Source: an uncultured Saprospiraceae bacterium
GTDB taxonomy: Bacteria; Bacteroidota; Bacteroidia; Chitinophagales; Saprospiraceae
NCBI GenBank assembly: GCA_938015595.1
Contig: CALLPI010000008.1
Coordinates: 391,023-455,022, forward strand
Direction: 5' to 3'
DNA length: 64,000 nucleotides
A model generated the notes under the pieces. It did no database searches, was not told where the DNA came from, and saw nothing but the letters and a program-made list of their open reading frames with translations. The position numbers were made by a program, and so were the translations under genes. This document shows positions 26,237 to 36,173 of this stretch, in pieces. Each line of letters opens with the position of its first letter. Positions within the stretch are counted from its first letter, which is position 1.

Positions 26237-26827
26237 ATGATCAGCTATCTCAAAGGCGAAATTACCTGGAAAACCCCCACCTGGATCATCGTAGAAACCG
26301 GCGGCGTGGGCTACCAGGTGCTCATCAGCCTGCACACCTACGCGCAGATAGAAAAGCTGGAGCGCGTCAAAATCTTCACTCACTTACTCATCCGCGAAGA
26401 CAGCCACACGCTCTACGGCTTTGCCGAGGAGAGCGAGCGCAGCCTGTTTCAGCACCTCATTTCAGTGTCCGGCGTAGGGCCGAGCACTGCACAACTCCTG
26501 CTTTCGGCGCTGGCGCCCGACGACATCCGCGCCGCCATCATCGGTGAGCAGGAGCAGGTGTTCAGCAAGGTCAAAGGCATAGGCCCCAAAACCGCCAAGC
26601 GCATCATTCTCGATCTCAAAGACAAAATGGTGAAAACGAGCGCCGAAGCCCCGTTATCGTTGCCTGCACAGGACAATACCGCCCGCCAGGAAGCGTTATC
26701 TGCTCTGTTGGCCTTGGGTTTCACCCAAATACAGGTGCAAAAAGCGCTCAACACCGTGCTCAAGGAAACCCCCTCCGCCCGAAGCGTGGAGGAACTCATC
26801 AAGGCAGCGCTGCGCCACTTGTCCTGA
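26237..26827 (+). CDS. ruvA: Holliday junction branch migration protein RuvA
   Basis: A 196-residue RuvA of normal length. The start MISYLKGEITWKTPTWIIVETGGVGYQVLI is the OB-fold domain I. The two helix-hairpin-helix motifs follow (LFQHLISVSGVGPSTAQLLLS and VFSKVKGIGPKTAKRIILDLKDKM). The C-terminal domain III that contacts RuvB is seen in the last 50 residues. It forms a tetramer on four-way junctions and recruits RuvB. The frame is open through the upstream tRNA, but the ATG at 26237 matches the family start. It lies directly before sprA, an arrangement conserved in Bacteroidota. Confidence 0.96.
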   Translation: MISYLKGEITWKTPTWIIVETGGVGYQVLISLHTYAQIEKLERVKIFTHLLIREDSHTLYGFAEESERSLFQHLISVSGVGPSTAQLLLSALAPDDIRAAIIGEQEQVFSKVKGIGPKTAKRIILDLKDKMVKTSAEAPLSLPAQDNTARQEALSALLALGFTQIQVQKALNTVLKETPSARSVEELIKAALRHLS

Positions 26828-26924
26828 CGCAGCAGCCTCAGTCCCAAAACACTACTCAGCAACTATGACGATTGTTAAATTTTTATTGCCTTGTTTGGCA
26901 CAAGAGCGATTAGCGTTCTTGCAT

Positions 26925-26932
26925 TACGTTTG
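26925..26932 (+). promoter_or_regulatory. -7 promoter box of sprA
   Basis: TACGTTTG, an exact TAnnTTTG match, ends 25 bp before the sprA ATG at 26958. No TTG at 19-21 bp. Confidence 0.5.
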
Positions 26933-26957
26933 AAAAAGTGATTCCACGCGTTGTCTT

Positions 26958-29900
26958 ATGAAAAGTTTCTTACCCGCTGGCCTGATTGTCGCTACCCTGT
27001 GTACGGCTGCTTTTATGCCCGGCCTGCCTGAAGTTGAACCGAACGACCCTATGCGTCGTGCTACCCAGGCTTACATATCTAAAGACTCTATTCCTCCCCT
27101 GCGCGACCGCTATGGAGACTTCCTGAGCGACCGCCCCAGCAACATTATTGACCTGAAAGACCCAAAGGCCATTGAGAAAGACGTGGAGTTTGACCCCGTG
27201 ACTGGCCGCTACACCGTGCGCGAGCGCATCGGCGATGACTACTACCGCCCGGCCACTTTCATGTCTTTTGAAGAATATCTGGAATACCGCCGCAAACAAG
27301 ATGAACGCAGCTACTTTGATTTCCTGTCGGGCGCACAAACCGATGGTAAAATCAACTCTTTAGACCCCATTGCCAAAATTGACGTCTCCAACAGCCTTAT
27401 TGATCGCCTCTTCGGCGGTACCGAGGTGGACATCAAACCCCAGGGCAACATCGATCTCAAATTCGGCTTTGACGTGCAGCGCCTGGAAAATCCCATCCTG
27501 CTGGAACGCCAGCGCACCACCGGCGGCTTCGACTTTGACATGGCCATCCAGATGAACGTCACCGGCCGCATCGGCTCCAAGCTCACCCTCTCTACTAATT
27601 ACAACACCAATGCCTCCTTCAACTTCGACAACCAGATCAAAATCAAGTACAATACTGATGCCTTGACCGACCCCTTTGCCGAAGATGCTATTATTAAAAA
27701 GATTGAAGCCGGCAACGTAAGCCTGCCCCTACGCGGTACGCTAATCCAGGGAGCGCAGAGCCTCTTCGGTATCAAGACGGAGTTGCAGTTTGGCCGTTTG
27801 CGCCTTACCTCGGTCATCTCGCAGCAGAACTCTCGGCGCCAGAACCTCCAGGTGCAGGGCGGCTCGCAGTTGCAGGAGTTTGAGGTGCGCGCCGACGAAT
27901 ACGACGAAAACCGCCACTTTTTCCTCTCCTTTTACAACCACCAGACCTTTGAAGAAAACCTCTCCAACCTACCCCAGGTGCGCTCCTTGTTCAAGTTGGA
28001 AAACATAGAAGTGTGGGTGACCAACAACCGCAACGAAGTGGACGATATCCGTGAGATCGTAGCCTTCGCCGACCTGGCCGAACCCAGCCGCTTGGTCAGC
28101 CCCGACAAGGTGAATGCCCCGGCCTCGCCCGTGTTTCGCGATCTGAGTGGTGTGCGCGGCCTGCCTGACAACCGCGCCAACGACCTCTACGAACGCCTCA
28201 CCGCTGACCCTGCCCTGCGCCAGATTGACAACGCCGTGGCTCGCTTGCAAGGGCCGGAGTTCAACCTGCAGCAGGCCAAGGACTTCGAACGCGTATTTGC
28301 CCGCAAGCTCAAGCCCACAGAATATACCTTGAACCCCGAGTTGGGATTCGTCTCCCTCGGCATCAATGTGCAGCCTGACCAAGTGGTGGCCGTCACGTTC
28401 TCGTATTCCTACAACGGGCGCCTGTACTTCGTAGGCGACCGCCCCGAAAACGTGCCCACTACCACCCTCGATTCTGTTCCACAGGTGCTTTTTGCCAAGA
28501 TGCTCAAAAGCACTGTACAGCGCACCGATGTACCTACCTGGGACTTGATGATGAAGAACATCTACCCCATCGGGGCGTATCAGGTGGATCCCAAGGAGTT
28601 TCGCCTGGATGTTTTCTACGAAGACCCCGGACGAGGCATCAAGCGCTTTCTGCCCTTCACTAACCTGGAAGGCATACCCCTGCTGCGCGTATTCCAATTG
28701 GACAAGCTCAACATACAAGGTGACCCACAGCCCGATGGCATCTTTGACTTCGTACCCGGGGTGACCATCAACACCCGAAACGGGCGCATTATGTTCCCTG
28801 TGCTGGAGCCGTTTGGCCGTTCGCTGGCAGCGCAGATTACCGACCCCATCCTGCGCGATTCCGTGGTGTACCAGGCTTTGTACGACAGCACCCTGTTTCT
28901 GGCGCGAGAGTTTGCAGAGAAAAACCGCTTTATCATCAAGGGCAGCTACAAGTCCAGCGTGTCGTCGGAAATCTCACTGGGGGCATTCAATATCCCGCCT
29001 GGTTCGGTGAGCGTCACCGCCGGTGGCCAGCGCCTTATTGAAGGGCGAGATTACGAGATTGACTACAACATAGGCCGGGTGCGCATTCTTAACGACGCCT
29101 TGCTGCAGTCGGGCGTACCAGTAAACGTTTCCTACGAAGACAACACGCTCTTTGGCTTCCAGAACAAGACCATGCTAGGTCTGCGAGCGGATTATACCAT
29201 AGGCAAGAAGCTCAACATTGGGGCTACGGCGCTGCGGCTATTTGAACGGCCATTCACGCCCAAGGTGAATATTCTGGATGACCCCATCAACAATGCCATC
29301 TACGGCATGGATATTAATTACAGTACCGATGCGCCCTGGCTGACTAAGCTGGCCGATAAGCTGCCGCTCATCCAAACCAAAGCACCTTCGTCTTTCAACT
29401 TCACTGCCGAGGGCGCCATGATCACCCCAGGGCATGCCCGCGCCATCAATCAAAACCGCAGAGACCGCGGCGGTGTGGTGTATATTGACGACTTTGAAGG
29501 TACTTCCGCCGGCCTCGACCTGCGCCAGCCTGTGAACCAGTGGTTTCTGGCCAGCGTGCCGCAGGGCAACCGTCTGTGGCCAGAGGGCGAACTCATCAAC
29601 GACTTGCGCGGCGGTGCCAACCGCGCCCGCCTCAACTGGTACCGCATTGACCTGGGCGTGCGCAACCAGGATGATGAACGCAACCCATACACCAGTATCG
29701 TTGACCAAAACGAGGTCTTCCCCAACATTCAGGTCACACCCGACCAATTGCCCAATATCCAGACCTTTGACCTTACTTACTACCCCCAGGAGCGCGGCCC
29801 GTACAACTTCGACATCCCTGGTGGGTATCCGGGCTTTTCGCGAGGCGTCTCTTTTCCCAATGATTCACTCATCCTCAACGATCCGCGCACGCGCTGGGGT

Positions 29901-32900
29901 GGTGCCATGCGCGCACTCAATACAGTGGACTTCCAAACCGCCAACATCGAATACCTGGAGTTTTGGCTACTTAGCCCCTTCCTCGACCCCAATGACCCCA
30001 GAGGCGGTGTATTGCCACCCGAGCAACTCAACGCCCTGGAAGGTGACCTCTACTTCCACTTAGGCAATATTTCGGAAGACATCCTGCGCGACTCCCGCAA
30101 GTTCTTTGAGAATGGCTTACCTACCCCCTTCAACTCCAACCGCCGGGTGGACACCACCGCCTGGGGGGTAGTACCCGTAGCACCTCAGATTACCCGCTCC
30201 TTTGACAACGACCGCCGAGGTGCCGCCGAAAGCCGCAAACGACAAGATGTGGGCCTGGATGGCCTCGACGATGAAGGCGAACGCCAGCACTTCAGAAACT
30301 ACATAGAGGCTATACGCAACGCCCCAGGTGGCGCCAGCGTAGCCACCAAAATTGAACTAGACCCTGCCAACGACAACTTCCGCTACTTCCGCGATGAATC
30401 CTTCGGGGCTAATGATGGCATCCTCCGGCGCTACCGTGACTTCAACAACCCACAAGGCAACTCGCCGGAAAATACCGGCCAGCTCTTCATTTTCTCCTCT
30501 ACCAATATCCCCGACGCCGAAGATATCAATCAAGACAATACCCTCAACGAAACTGAGGCCTACTTCCAGTACCATGTGCCTATACGCTATGACCGCAATA
30601 ACCCCCGCGAGATAGATATTCAGGCCACGCCTTTCATCACCGACCGCCGGGTAGCCGATAACGGCCGCGTGTGGTATCGCTTCCGCGTGCCGCTCAACAC
30701 CCTGACCAGTCCCTATGTACAGGCTATAGGCGGCATACGCGACTTCCGGTCTATCCGCTTTATGCGCATGATTATGACCGACTTTGAGAGCCCCGTCACC
30801 CTGCGTTTTGCTACCCTGGAACTGGTGCGCAACCAATGGCGCCGCTACCAGCAAGACCTCTCCCCTGGCATTGGCTGTGATGGTTCGCCGCTGGAGTTCA
30901 ACATTGACGCCGTCAACATTGAAGAAAACATCAGCCGCCAACCTTTCAACTACACACTGCCGCCAGGCATCCAGCGCGAACGCAACCTGGGTGTGTTCAA
31001 TGCGTTGCAAAACGAGCAGTCTCTCTCGCTAGTGGCTAAAAACCTGTGCGATGGCAAGGAAGTAGCCGTATTCAAGAGCACCAACCTCGACTTGCGCGTG
31101 TACAAAACCCTGCGCATGTTCGTGCACGCCGAAAATAAAAACGAAAACAAGCCCATCGCCGATGGCGACATCACCGCCTTCATCCGTATTGGCAGCGACT
31201 TCAGAAACAACTACTACGAGTACGAAATACCGCTCGTGATGTCAGATGCCTCCCGCCTGCCGGCCAACCCCAACAGCGATGCGTACAAACTGGAGGTATG
31301 GCGCCCAGAAAATGACTTCGACTTCGACCTGGAGGTGCTGCGTAACCTCAAGGAGCGTCGCAACGAACTCAACTGGCCTTTAGACGAAGAGTACGCTGAA
31401 AGCATAGATGGTCGGGTACCTGGAACTTTGCACTTCATTAAGGTGCGCGGCAATCCTAACTTTGCCTTGGCCAAGCAAGTGATGATAGGAGTGCGCAATC
31501 CGCAAGGCGGTAACGACCGACAACTCGACTTTGAAGTGTGGATCAACGAACTACGCCTCAATGGGCTGGACGAACGCGCTGCCGGCGCTGCCATTGCCCG
31601 TGCCGACATTCAGATGGCCGATATCGCCAATTTTACCCTGGCCGGCAATGTCAGTAGTATTGGCTTTGGTGCCCTCAACGAAAAAGTGGCTCAACGCGAC
31701 CGCGAAGCTACCTATGGCTATGACTTTGCCGCCAACGTTCAACTTGGTAAGTTCTTGCCCTCTAAGTGGGGCGTAAGTCTGCCGTTTTACGGGCAAGTGT
31801 CTAACCTGACGCGCCGCCCCGAGTACGACCCCTACGACATGGACGTGCCGTTCAAGCTGAAATTAGCCAATGCCGATAACGAACGCCAGCGCGATTCTAT
31901 CCGTAATCTAGCCTTAGACGTCACTCAGTTGCGCAGTATTAACTTTACTAACGTGCGCAAAGAGCGCTCGCCCACTACTACCAGTGCGCCCCGACCCTGG
32001 GACATATCCAACTTCAGCGCCAACTACAGCTACACGGTGACCAACCGCCGTGACCCTCTCATCGAATCTGATGCCGAATCAAGGCGCACCGGAGGCCTCG
32101 ACTATGCCTACTCGCGCCAGGTCAAGTACGTGGAGCCGTTCAAAAAACTGGTAAAAAACGACAAGTACCTCAAGCTCATCACTGGATTCAACTTCAACCC
32201 CATACCCAATGCTTTTACCTTCCGAACAGTGCTCAACCGGCAGTTTGCCGAAACCCGCTATCGTTTCACTGGTCTTGACGAACGCTTTAGTACTTTCTAT
32301 AAAAAACGCTTCACCTGGGATCGCGACTACAACCTGCAATGGGACATGGCCCGTGGTCTCAAGTTCAACTTCACGGCAGTAAATAATGGGGTAGTAGATG
32401 AACCCGACGAAACCTGGATGCAGGAAAACCCCAACATCACTGATATTCCTCGCTTCCGCCGCGACAGCATCTGGAACAGCCTCAAGCACTTTGGCCGTAC
32501 TAAAAACTACCGCCACAACTTCAACCTCAACTACACCCTGCCTACCCGCGCCATTCCGTTTATGGACTGGGTGCAGGTGCGTGCCCAATATCAGGGCGAG
32601 TACAATTGGACGGCCATAGCCCTCAACATAGACAGTCTGGGCAACCTGGCGCAAAACAAACAGCGCCGACAGCTCAATGCTGACTTCAATTTTGACAACC
32701 TCTATGCCAAAATCGGCTATTTCAAACGCCTGGAGCAGCCTCTACCACCTAAGAGCAAAGACCCCCAAGACAAAAATACCCAAGACCCGAAGCTAAGAAC
32801 GGAACCACCGGCTAAAGACGCCTCTGGTAAAGAGCAAAAAACGACTGCCGGACCTAGCGCACTTGAGCGGCTATTGGTGCGCCCTTTGCTCACCATCCGA

Positions 32901-34367
32901 AAAGTGCGCTTTTCCATCTCGGAAGACTTTTCTACCTCTCTTCCTGGCTTGGTGCAGCAGGCTACTGTCTTGGGTATGGGACGCGGTTTCCAGGGCCCTG
33001 GCTGGGGCTTTATTGCTGGTCTTCAGCCTCGCATCCGCACCTTGAACGAAAGCGACTACTACACCTCAAAGGACTGGCTACATGAGGTGGGCAATAACCG
33101 GCGCTGGATCAGTAGCTCAGTGTATCAAAACCGCGAAGTACTGCAAGACTATACCCAGCGCATTGACGGCCGCCTCACGCTGGAGCCTTATCGCGACTTC
33201 CGCATTGAGGTAGAGCTGAACCGCGCCTTTGCCCAAGCACATGCAGAGTTTTTCAAGGATACCGTACCCGACGGCCTGTTCAACCTTTCGCACGCTGTGC
33301 CCAAGCAATCGGGCTCTATGGCTATTAGTTTCTGGGCGCTGGGTACGCCCATGAGCACCGACACCAATGTGATACGCCGCTTGTTTAAGCAATACGACCA
33401 AAACCGCGTCATCGTGTCGCAGCGCCTGGGGCAAGGGCCTCACACCATAGATTCGCTGGCTGCCCGAGGCTATACCAACGGCTATGGCCACATCCAGAAC
33501 GAAGTGCTCATTCCGGCTTTTGTGGCGGCTTACACCGGCAAGGATGCGCGCACCATCAACCTTGATATCTTCAAGGCGATACCAGCGCCCAACTGGCGCT
33601 TGCAGTACAATGGCCTGTCGAAATTGCCTTTCTTTCGGGATGTCTTTCAGAATTTCAGCCTAACGCATGGCTACAAGTCCACCCTGACAGTAAACCGCTA
33701 CGATACCAACCCACTGTGGCTCGATACGCGTAACATAGGCGGGCCTGACCCCTTCACCGGTAACTTCTACGCGCGCTTGCTCATACCAGAAGTGGTCATC
33801 CAAGAGGCGTTCGCTCCATTTTTGGCCATTGATGCCACGCTCAAAAACGGTATGTCGTTCAATTTTGATTACAAAAAATCGCGCATGCTGGCCATGAGTT
33901 TCGTCAGTTATCAATTGGCCGAAACGCAGACCAAAGAAATTTCGCTGGGCTTTGGTTACTTGCTTCGAGGGGTAGACATTCCTTTCCTTACAGGTAGCAA
34001 GAAGCGGGGTGGCGCCAAGAAGCCGCAGCCCAAGACAAACCAGCCGGCGCCGCCACCGCAACAACGCAGACCAGGCGCAGGGGGCTTTGGCGGCGGCGGG
34101 CAACTGCGCAGTCAAGACTTGGATTTCAACTTCAACTTCTCCCTGCGAGACGACGTGACTTTCAACCACCTGCTGGACCAAGGCGTGGTAGAACCAGTGC
34201 GGGGCAACTATGCGCTCAACATCTCGCCGTCCATAGAGTATCAGATCAACACCAGGCTGGGCTTGCGCCTGTTCTTTGACTACCGGCAGAACATACCGCG
34301 CGTTTCGGCGGGTTTCCCGCGCATTGATACCTCCGGCGGCTTGGTGGTGCGTTTCAAGTTGCAGTAG
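26958..34367 (+). CDS. sprA: SprA, type IX secretion outer-membrane translocon
   Basis: A 2469-residue giant outer-membrane protein; F. johnsoniae SprA is of similar size. A hydrophobic signal segment is at 1-20, and an N-terminal periplasmic region follows (FMSFEEYLEYRRKQDERSYF). Then come long amphipathic strands characteristic of the 36-strand single-chain barrel through which folded T9SS cargo passes. Recognisable SprA segments are VDIKPQGNIDLKFGFDVQR, GGVVYIDDFEGTSAGLDLR and FDLTYYPQERGPYNFD. Two low-complexity loops interrupt the barrel: Lys/Pro-rich near residues 1930-1970, and a Pro/Gln/Gly-rich one (PAPPPQQRRPGAGGFGGGG) near 2360-2380. It is the export pore for the sorting-domain proteins in this window. 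It lies downstream of ruvA and upstream of a conserved unknown. Confidence 0.97.
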   Translation: MKSFLPAGLIVATLCTAAFMPGLPEVEPNDPMRRATQAYISKDSIPPLRDRYGDFLSDRPSNIIDLKDPKAIEKDVEFDPVTGRYTVRERIGDDYYRPATFMSFEEYLEYRRKQDERSYFDFLSGAQTDGKINSLDPIAKIDVSNSLIDRLFGGTEVDIKPQGNIDLKFGFDVQRLENPILLERQRTTGGFDFDMAIQMNVTGRIGSKLTLSTNYNTNASFNFDNQIKIKYNTDALTDPFAEDAIIKKIEAGNVSLPLRGTLIQGAQSLFGIKTELQFGRLRLTSVISQQNSRRQNLQVQGGSQLQEFEVRADEYDENRHFFLSFYNHQTFEENLSNLPQVRSLFKLENIEVWVTNNRNEVDDIREIVAFADLAEPSRLVSPDKVNAPASPVFRDLSGVRGLPDNRANDLYERLTADPALRQIDNAVARLQGPEFNLQQAKDFERVFARKLKPTEYTLNPELGFVSLGINVQPDQVVAVTFSYSYNGRLYFVGDRPENVPTTTLDSVPQVLFAKMLKSTVQRTDVPTWDLMMKNIYPIGAYQVDPKEFRLDVFYEDPGRGIKRFLPFTNLEGIPLLRVFQLDKLNIQGDPQPDGIFDFVPGVTINTRNGRIMFPVLEPFGRSLAAQITDPILRDSVVYQALYDSTLFLAREFAEKNRFIIKGSYKSSVSSEISLGAFNIPPGSVSVTAGGQRLIEGRDYEIDYNIGRVRILNDALLQSGVPVNVSYEDNTLFGFQNKTMLGLRADYTIGKKLNIGATALRLFERPFTPKVNILDDPINNAIYGMDINYSTDAPWLTKLADKLPLIQTKAPSSFNFTAEGAMITPGHARAINQNRRDRGGVVYIDDFEGTSAGLDLRQPVNQWFLASVPQGNRLWPEGELINDLRGGANRARLNWYRIDLGVRNQDDERNPYTSIVDQNEVFPNIQVTPDQLPNIQTFDLTYYPQERGPYNFDIPGGYPGFSRGVSFPNDSLILNDPRTRWGGAMRALNTVDFQTANIEYLEFWLLSPFLDPNDPRGGVLPPEQLNALEGDLYFHLGNISEDILRDSRKFFENGLPTPFNSNRRVDTTAWGVVPVAPQITRSFDNDRRGAAESRKRQDVGLDGLDDEGERQHFRNYIEAIRNAPGGASVATKIELDPANDNFRYFRDESFGANDGILRRYRDFNNPQGNSPENTGQLFIFSSTNIPDAEDINQDNTLNETEAYFQYHVPIRYDRNNPREIDIQATPFITDRRVADNGRVWYRFRVPLNTLTSPYVQAIGGIRDFRSIRFMRMIMTDFESPVTLRFATLELVRNQWRRYQQDLSPGIGCDGSPLEFNIDAVNIEENISRQPFNYTLPPGIQRERNLGVFNALQNEQSLSLVAKNLCDGKEVAVFKSTNLDLRVYKTLRMFVHAENKNENKPIADGDITAFIRIGSDFRNNYYEYEIPLVMSDASRLPANPNSDAYKLEVWRPENDFDFDLEVLRNLKERRNELNWPLDEEYAESIDGRVPGTLHFIKVRGNPNFALAKQVMIGVRNPQGGNDRQLDFEVWINELRLNGLDERAAGAAIARADIQMADIANFTLAGNVSSIGFGALNEKVAQRDREATYGYDFAANVQLGKFLPSKWGVSLPFYGQVSNLTRRPEYDPYDMDVPFKLKLANADNERQRDSIRNLALDVTQLRSINFTNVRKERSPTTTSAPRPWDISNFSANYSYTVTNRRDPLIESDAESRRTGGLDYAYSRQVKYVEPFKKLVKNDKYLKLITGFNFNPIPNAFTFRTVLNRQFAETRYRFTGLDERFSTFYKKRFTWDRDYNLQWDMARGLKFNFTAVNNGVVDEPDETWMQENPNITDIPRFRRDSIWNSLKHFGRTKNYRHNFNLNYTLPTRAIPFMDWVQVRAQYQGEYNWTAIALNIDSLGNLAQNKQRRQLNADFNFDNLYAKIGYFKRLEQPLPPKSKDPQDKNTQDPKLRTEPPAKDASGKEQKTTAGPSALERLLVRPLLTIRKVRFSISEDFSTSLPGLVQQATVLGMGRGFQGPGWGFIAGLQPRIRTLNESDYYTSKDWLHEVGNNRRWISSSVYQNREVLQDYTQRIDGRLTLEPYRDFRIEVELNRAFAQAHAEFFKDTVPDGLFNLSHAVPKQSGSMAISFWALGTPMSTDTNVIRRLFKQYDQNRVIVSQRLGQGPHTIDSLAARGYTNGYGHIQNEVLIPAFVAAYTGKDARTINLDIFKAIPAPNWRLQYNGLSKLPFFRDVFQNFSLTHGYKSTLTVNRYDTNPLWLDTRNIGGPDPFTGNFYARLLIPEVVIQEAFAPFLAIDATLKNGMSFNFDYKKSRMLAMSFVSYQLAETQTKEISLGFGYLLRGVDIPFLTGSKKRGGAKKPQPKTNQPAPPPQQRRPGAGGFGGGGQLRSQDLDFNFNFSLRDDVTFNHLLDQGVVEPVRGNYALNISPSIEYQINTRLGLRLFFDYRQNIPRVSAGFPRIDTSGGLVVRFKLQ

Positions 34368-34375
34368 TATCTTTG
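34368..34375 (+). promoter_or_regulatory. -7 promoter box overlapping the end of sprA
   Basis: TATCTTTG ends four bases before the ATG at 34380, starting immediately after the sprA stop. It predicts a leaderless transcript for the downstream gene. A TTG lies 24 bp upstream, slightly far. Confidence 0.5.
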
Positions 34376-34379
34376 GAGC

Positions 34380-36074
34380 ATGAATGTCTCTATTATACAA
34401 CTGACCCGTGCCCAGGAATCGAGGGCTGCCATTGAACGTCTGTACATTGCCATGCGCCACCTCTTTATTCGGGGAGAATACAAGCCATTGGGCATGTCGG
34501 GCGAGGCCATGATCAAGGCGCTTGTGGAGTTGCGCCCAGAGATTTACGGCTCTATTGCCGACCCCGAACGCGTAGAACTGGACGGCCTGTTTTACATCTT
34601 TCAGCGGCTGCCACGCGGCATTGAGGAGTGTCGTTACATTCGGCTCATCTCACGCGAGGGCTATGAAAACTCAAGCTTTGAGGTGATGATTCCGCCCCGT
34701 CGTAAGCGCAACTGTTACCGCATTGACAACGAGCAAATGTTTATAGAAATGACGCGCGGCCGAAGCGACATCTACGACATCCTAACTCACCTGACGTTCA
34801 TGTACGTGGAGGCAGAGAAAATACGCCGCAACAGTGAAGACAACAAGGGGCACAAAAAGCGTGAGTGGAAGATGCTGGAGGAAATTGTAGCGCTAGAGCA
34901 AACCCGCCCCGACGACATCAACCGCGAGGTAGCCTATACCTATCTGAGCACCATATTGGGCCGCACCTACGAGGAAACCGTAACGGCTGCACGCCGGTTT
35001 GACCACGACAGCAATGTCAACAGCCTGTTTCACATCACCTATTGGCTCGGGCGGCTATCCTCTGAGGAGGCTCATAAACAACAAGACCGCGAGATCACCT
35101 TCTCTGCTGCGCTGCGCGAGCGCGTAGGCCACCACACCTACGGCGACCTGTGGGCCACCAACATCAAGTCGTATCTGGTACAAGAGGGTATGTGGCAACG
35201 GCCGATGCACATTGTAAGCGCGAATCCGCACAGTTTTATGAATGCCTTGTATGCCCAGGCGGCGCTGCCTGAACTGGGCTCTGGCATGCACCTGGAAGAA
35301 ACAGCGCGCCTGCTCAGCCTGGAAGAAAATGTCGATTTGAGAAAAAAGGTCAACTCCTTTGCTCGCCAGCATGGCATGCACCAGATAGACGATACCAGCG
35401 GTACTGGTATTTCAGTACAGATTTTCGACACCTTGAAGATCAACCCGCAGTGGCTACCTGCCCAGATTCGCTGGGATACCGCCCGTGTGCAGGCTGAACA
35501 GCCCATACTCATCGTAATGGACTACGCATTTGGCGAGCAGGCATACGAAACCATGGATGAACTGCTCAAACCTTTTTACGACACCAACGGCGAGCAGCGA
35601 TTTGATGTGCGTTCCATCAACATCATGGGCAAGGCTGGCATCCTGGAAGGCAGTAAAGGCGACATCATGGTGCCTACAGCACACGTGTTTGAAGGTACTG
35701 CCGATAATTACCCTATTCAAAACCAGTTTACGCGGGCTGACTTTGAGGGCAACGGCTTGCGTGTATGCGAAGGTACGATGATCACCGTACTGGGTACTTC
35801 CCTGCAAAACCGCGATGTGTTGCAGTACTTCCTGGACTCCTCCTGGAAAGCCATCGGCCTGGAGATGGAAGGCGCGCACTATCAAAAGGCCATTCAGGCT
35901 GCATCGCGCATTCGCAACAGTATCAACCCCAATGTAGTGCTGCGCTATGCTTATTATGCCTCTGACAATCCGCTGGTTACTGGCCATACGCTGGCTTCGG
36001 GTAGCCTGGGGCTAGAGGGCGTCAAACCTACCTATCTGATTACAGAGAGAATACTCAATTGCATCTTTGGATAG
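34380..36074 (+). CDS. Conserved Bacteroidota protein with nucleoside-phosphorylase-like C-terminus (DUF6909-like)
   Basis: A 564-residue cytoplasmic protein with no signal or membrane segment. The N-terminal half is helical and starts with a conserved TRAQESRAAIERLYIAMRHLF segment. I associate it with the DUF6909 family of Bacteroidota, though this is from memory. Residues about 370-560 look like the nucleoside phosphorylase/nucleosidase superfamily: an ILIVMDYAFG strand, IMGKAGILEGSKGDIMVPTA (compare the GxAG...GD motif), and GLEMEGAHY at 493-501 matching the MEG substrate-binding signature. An AMP-nucleosidase-like activity is plausible but unproven. Its own promoter box just after sprA suggests it is not strictly coupled to sprA. 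Confidence 0.75.
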   Translation: MNVSIIQLTRAQESRAAIERLYIAMRHLFIRGEYKPLGMSGEAMIKALVELRPEIYGSIADPERVELDGLFYIFQRLPRGIEECRYIRLISREGYENSSFEVMIPPRRKRNCYRIDNEQMFIEMTRGRSDIYDILTHLTFMYVEAEKIRRNSEDNKGHKKREWKMLEEIVALEQTRPDDINREVAYTYLSTILGRTYEETVTAARRFDHDSNVNSLFHITYWLGRLSSEEAHKQQDREITFSAALRERVGHHTYGDLWATNIKSYLVQEGMWQRPMHIVSANPHSFMNALYAQAALPELGSGMHLEETARLLSLEENVDLRKKVNSFARQHGMHQIDDTSGTGISVQIFDTLKINPQWLPAQIRWDTARVQAEQPILIVMDYAFGEQAYETMDELLKPFYDTNGEQRFDVRSINIMGKAGILEGSKGDIMVPTAHVFEGTADNYPIQNQFTRADFEGNGLRVCEGTMITVLGTSLQNRDVLQYFLDSSWKAIGLEMEGAHYQKAIQAASRIRNSINPNVVLRYAYYASDNPLVTGHTLASGSLGLEGVKPTYLITERILNCIFG

Positions 36075-36113
36075 TGCTTAGTTGGATGCGCCTCCAGGCT
36101 GGGCTGAATACAC

Positions 36114-36148
36114 AAGGGGCAGGCGCTCGTGCATAACGCCCACCCCTT
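36114..36148. terminator. Hairpin between convergent genes
   Basis: AAGGGG and CCCCTT, extended inward by GGCG and CGCC with a CA/CA bulge, enclose an 11-base loop between the stops of the genes ending at 36074 and 36174. No U-tract is present; bidirectional termination is possible. Confidence 0.4.
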
Positions 36149-36173
36149 GCGGCAGCTATAATGTGCATAACGT

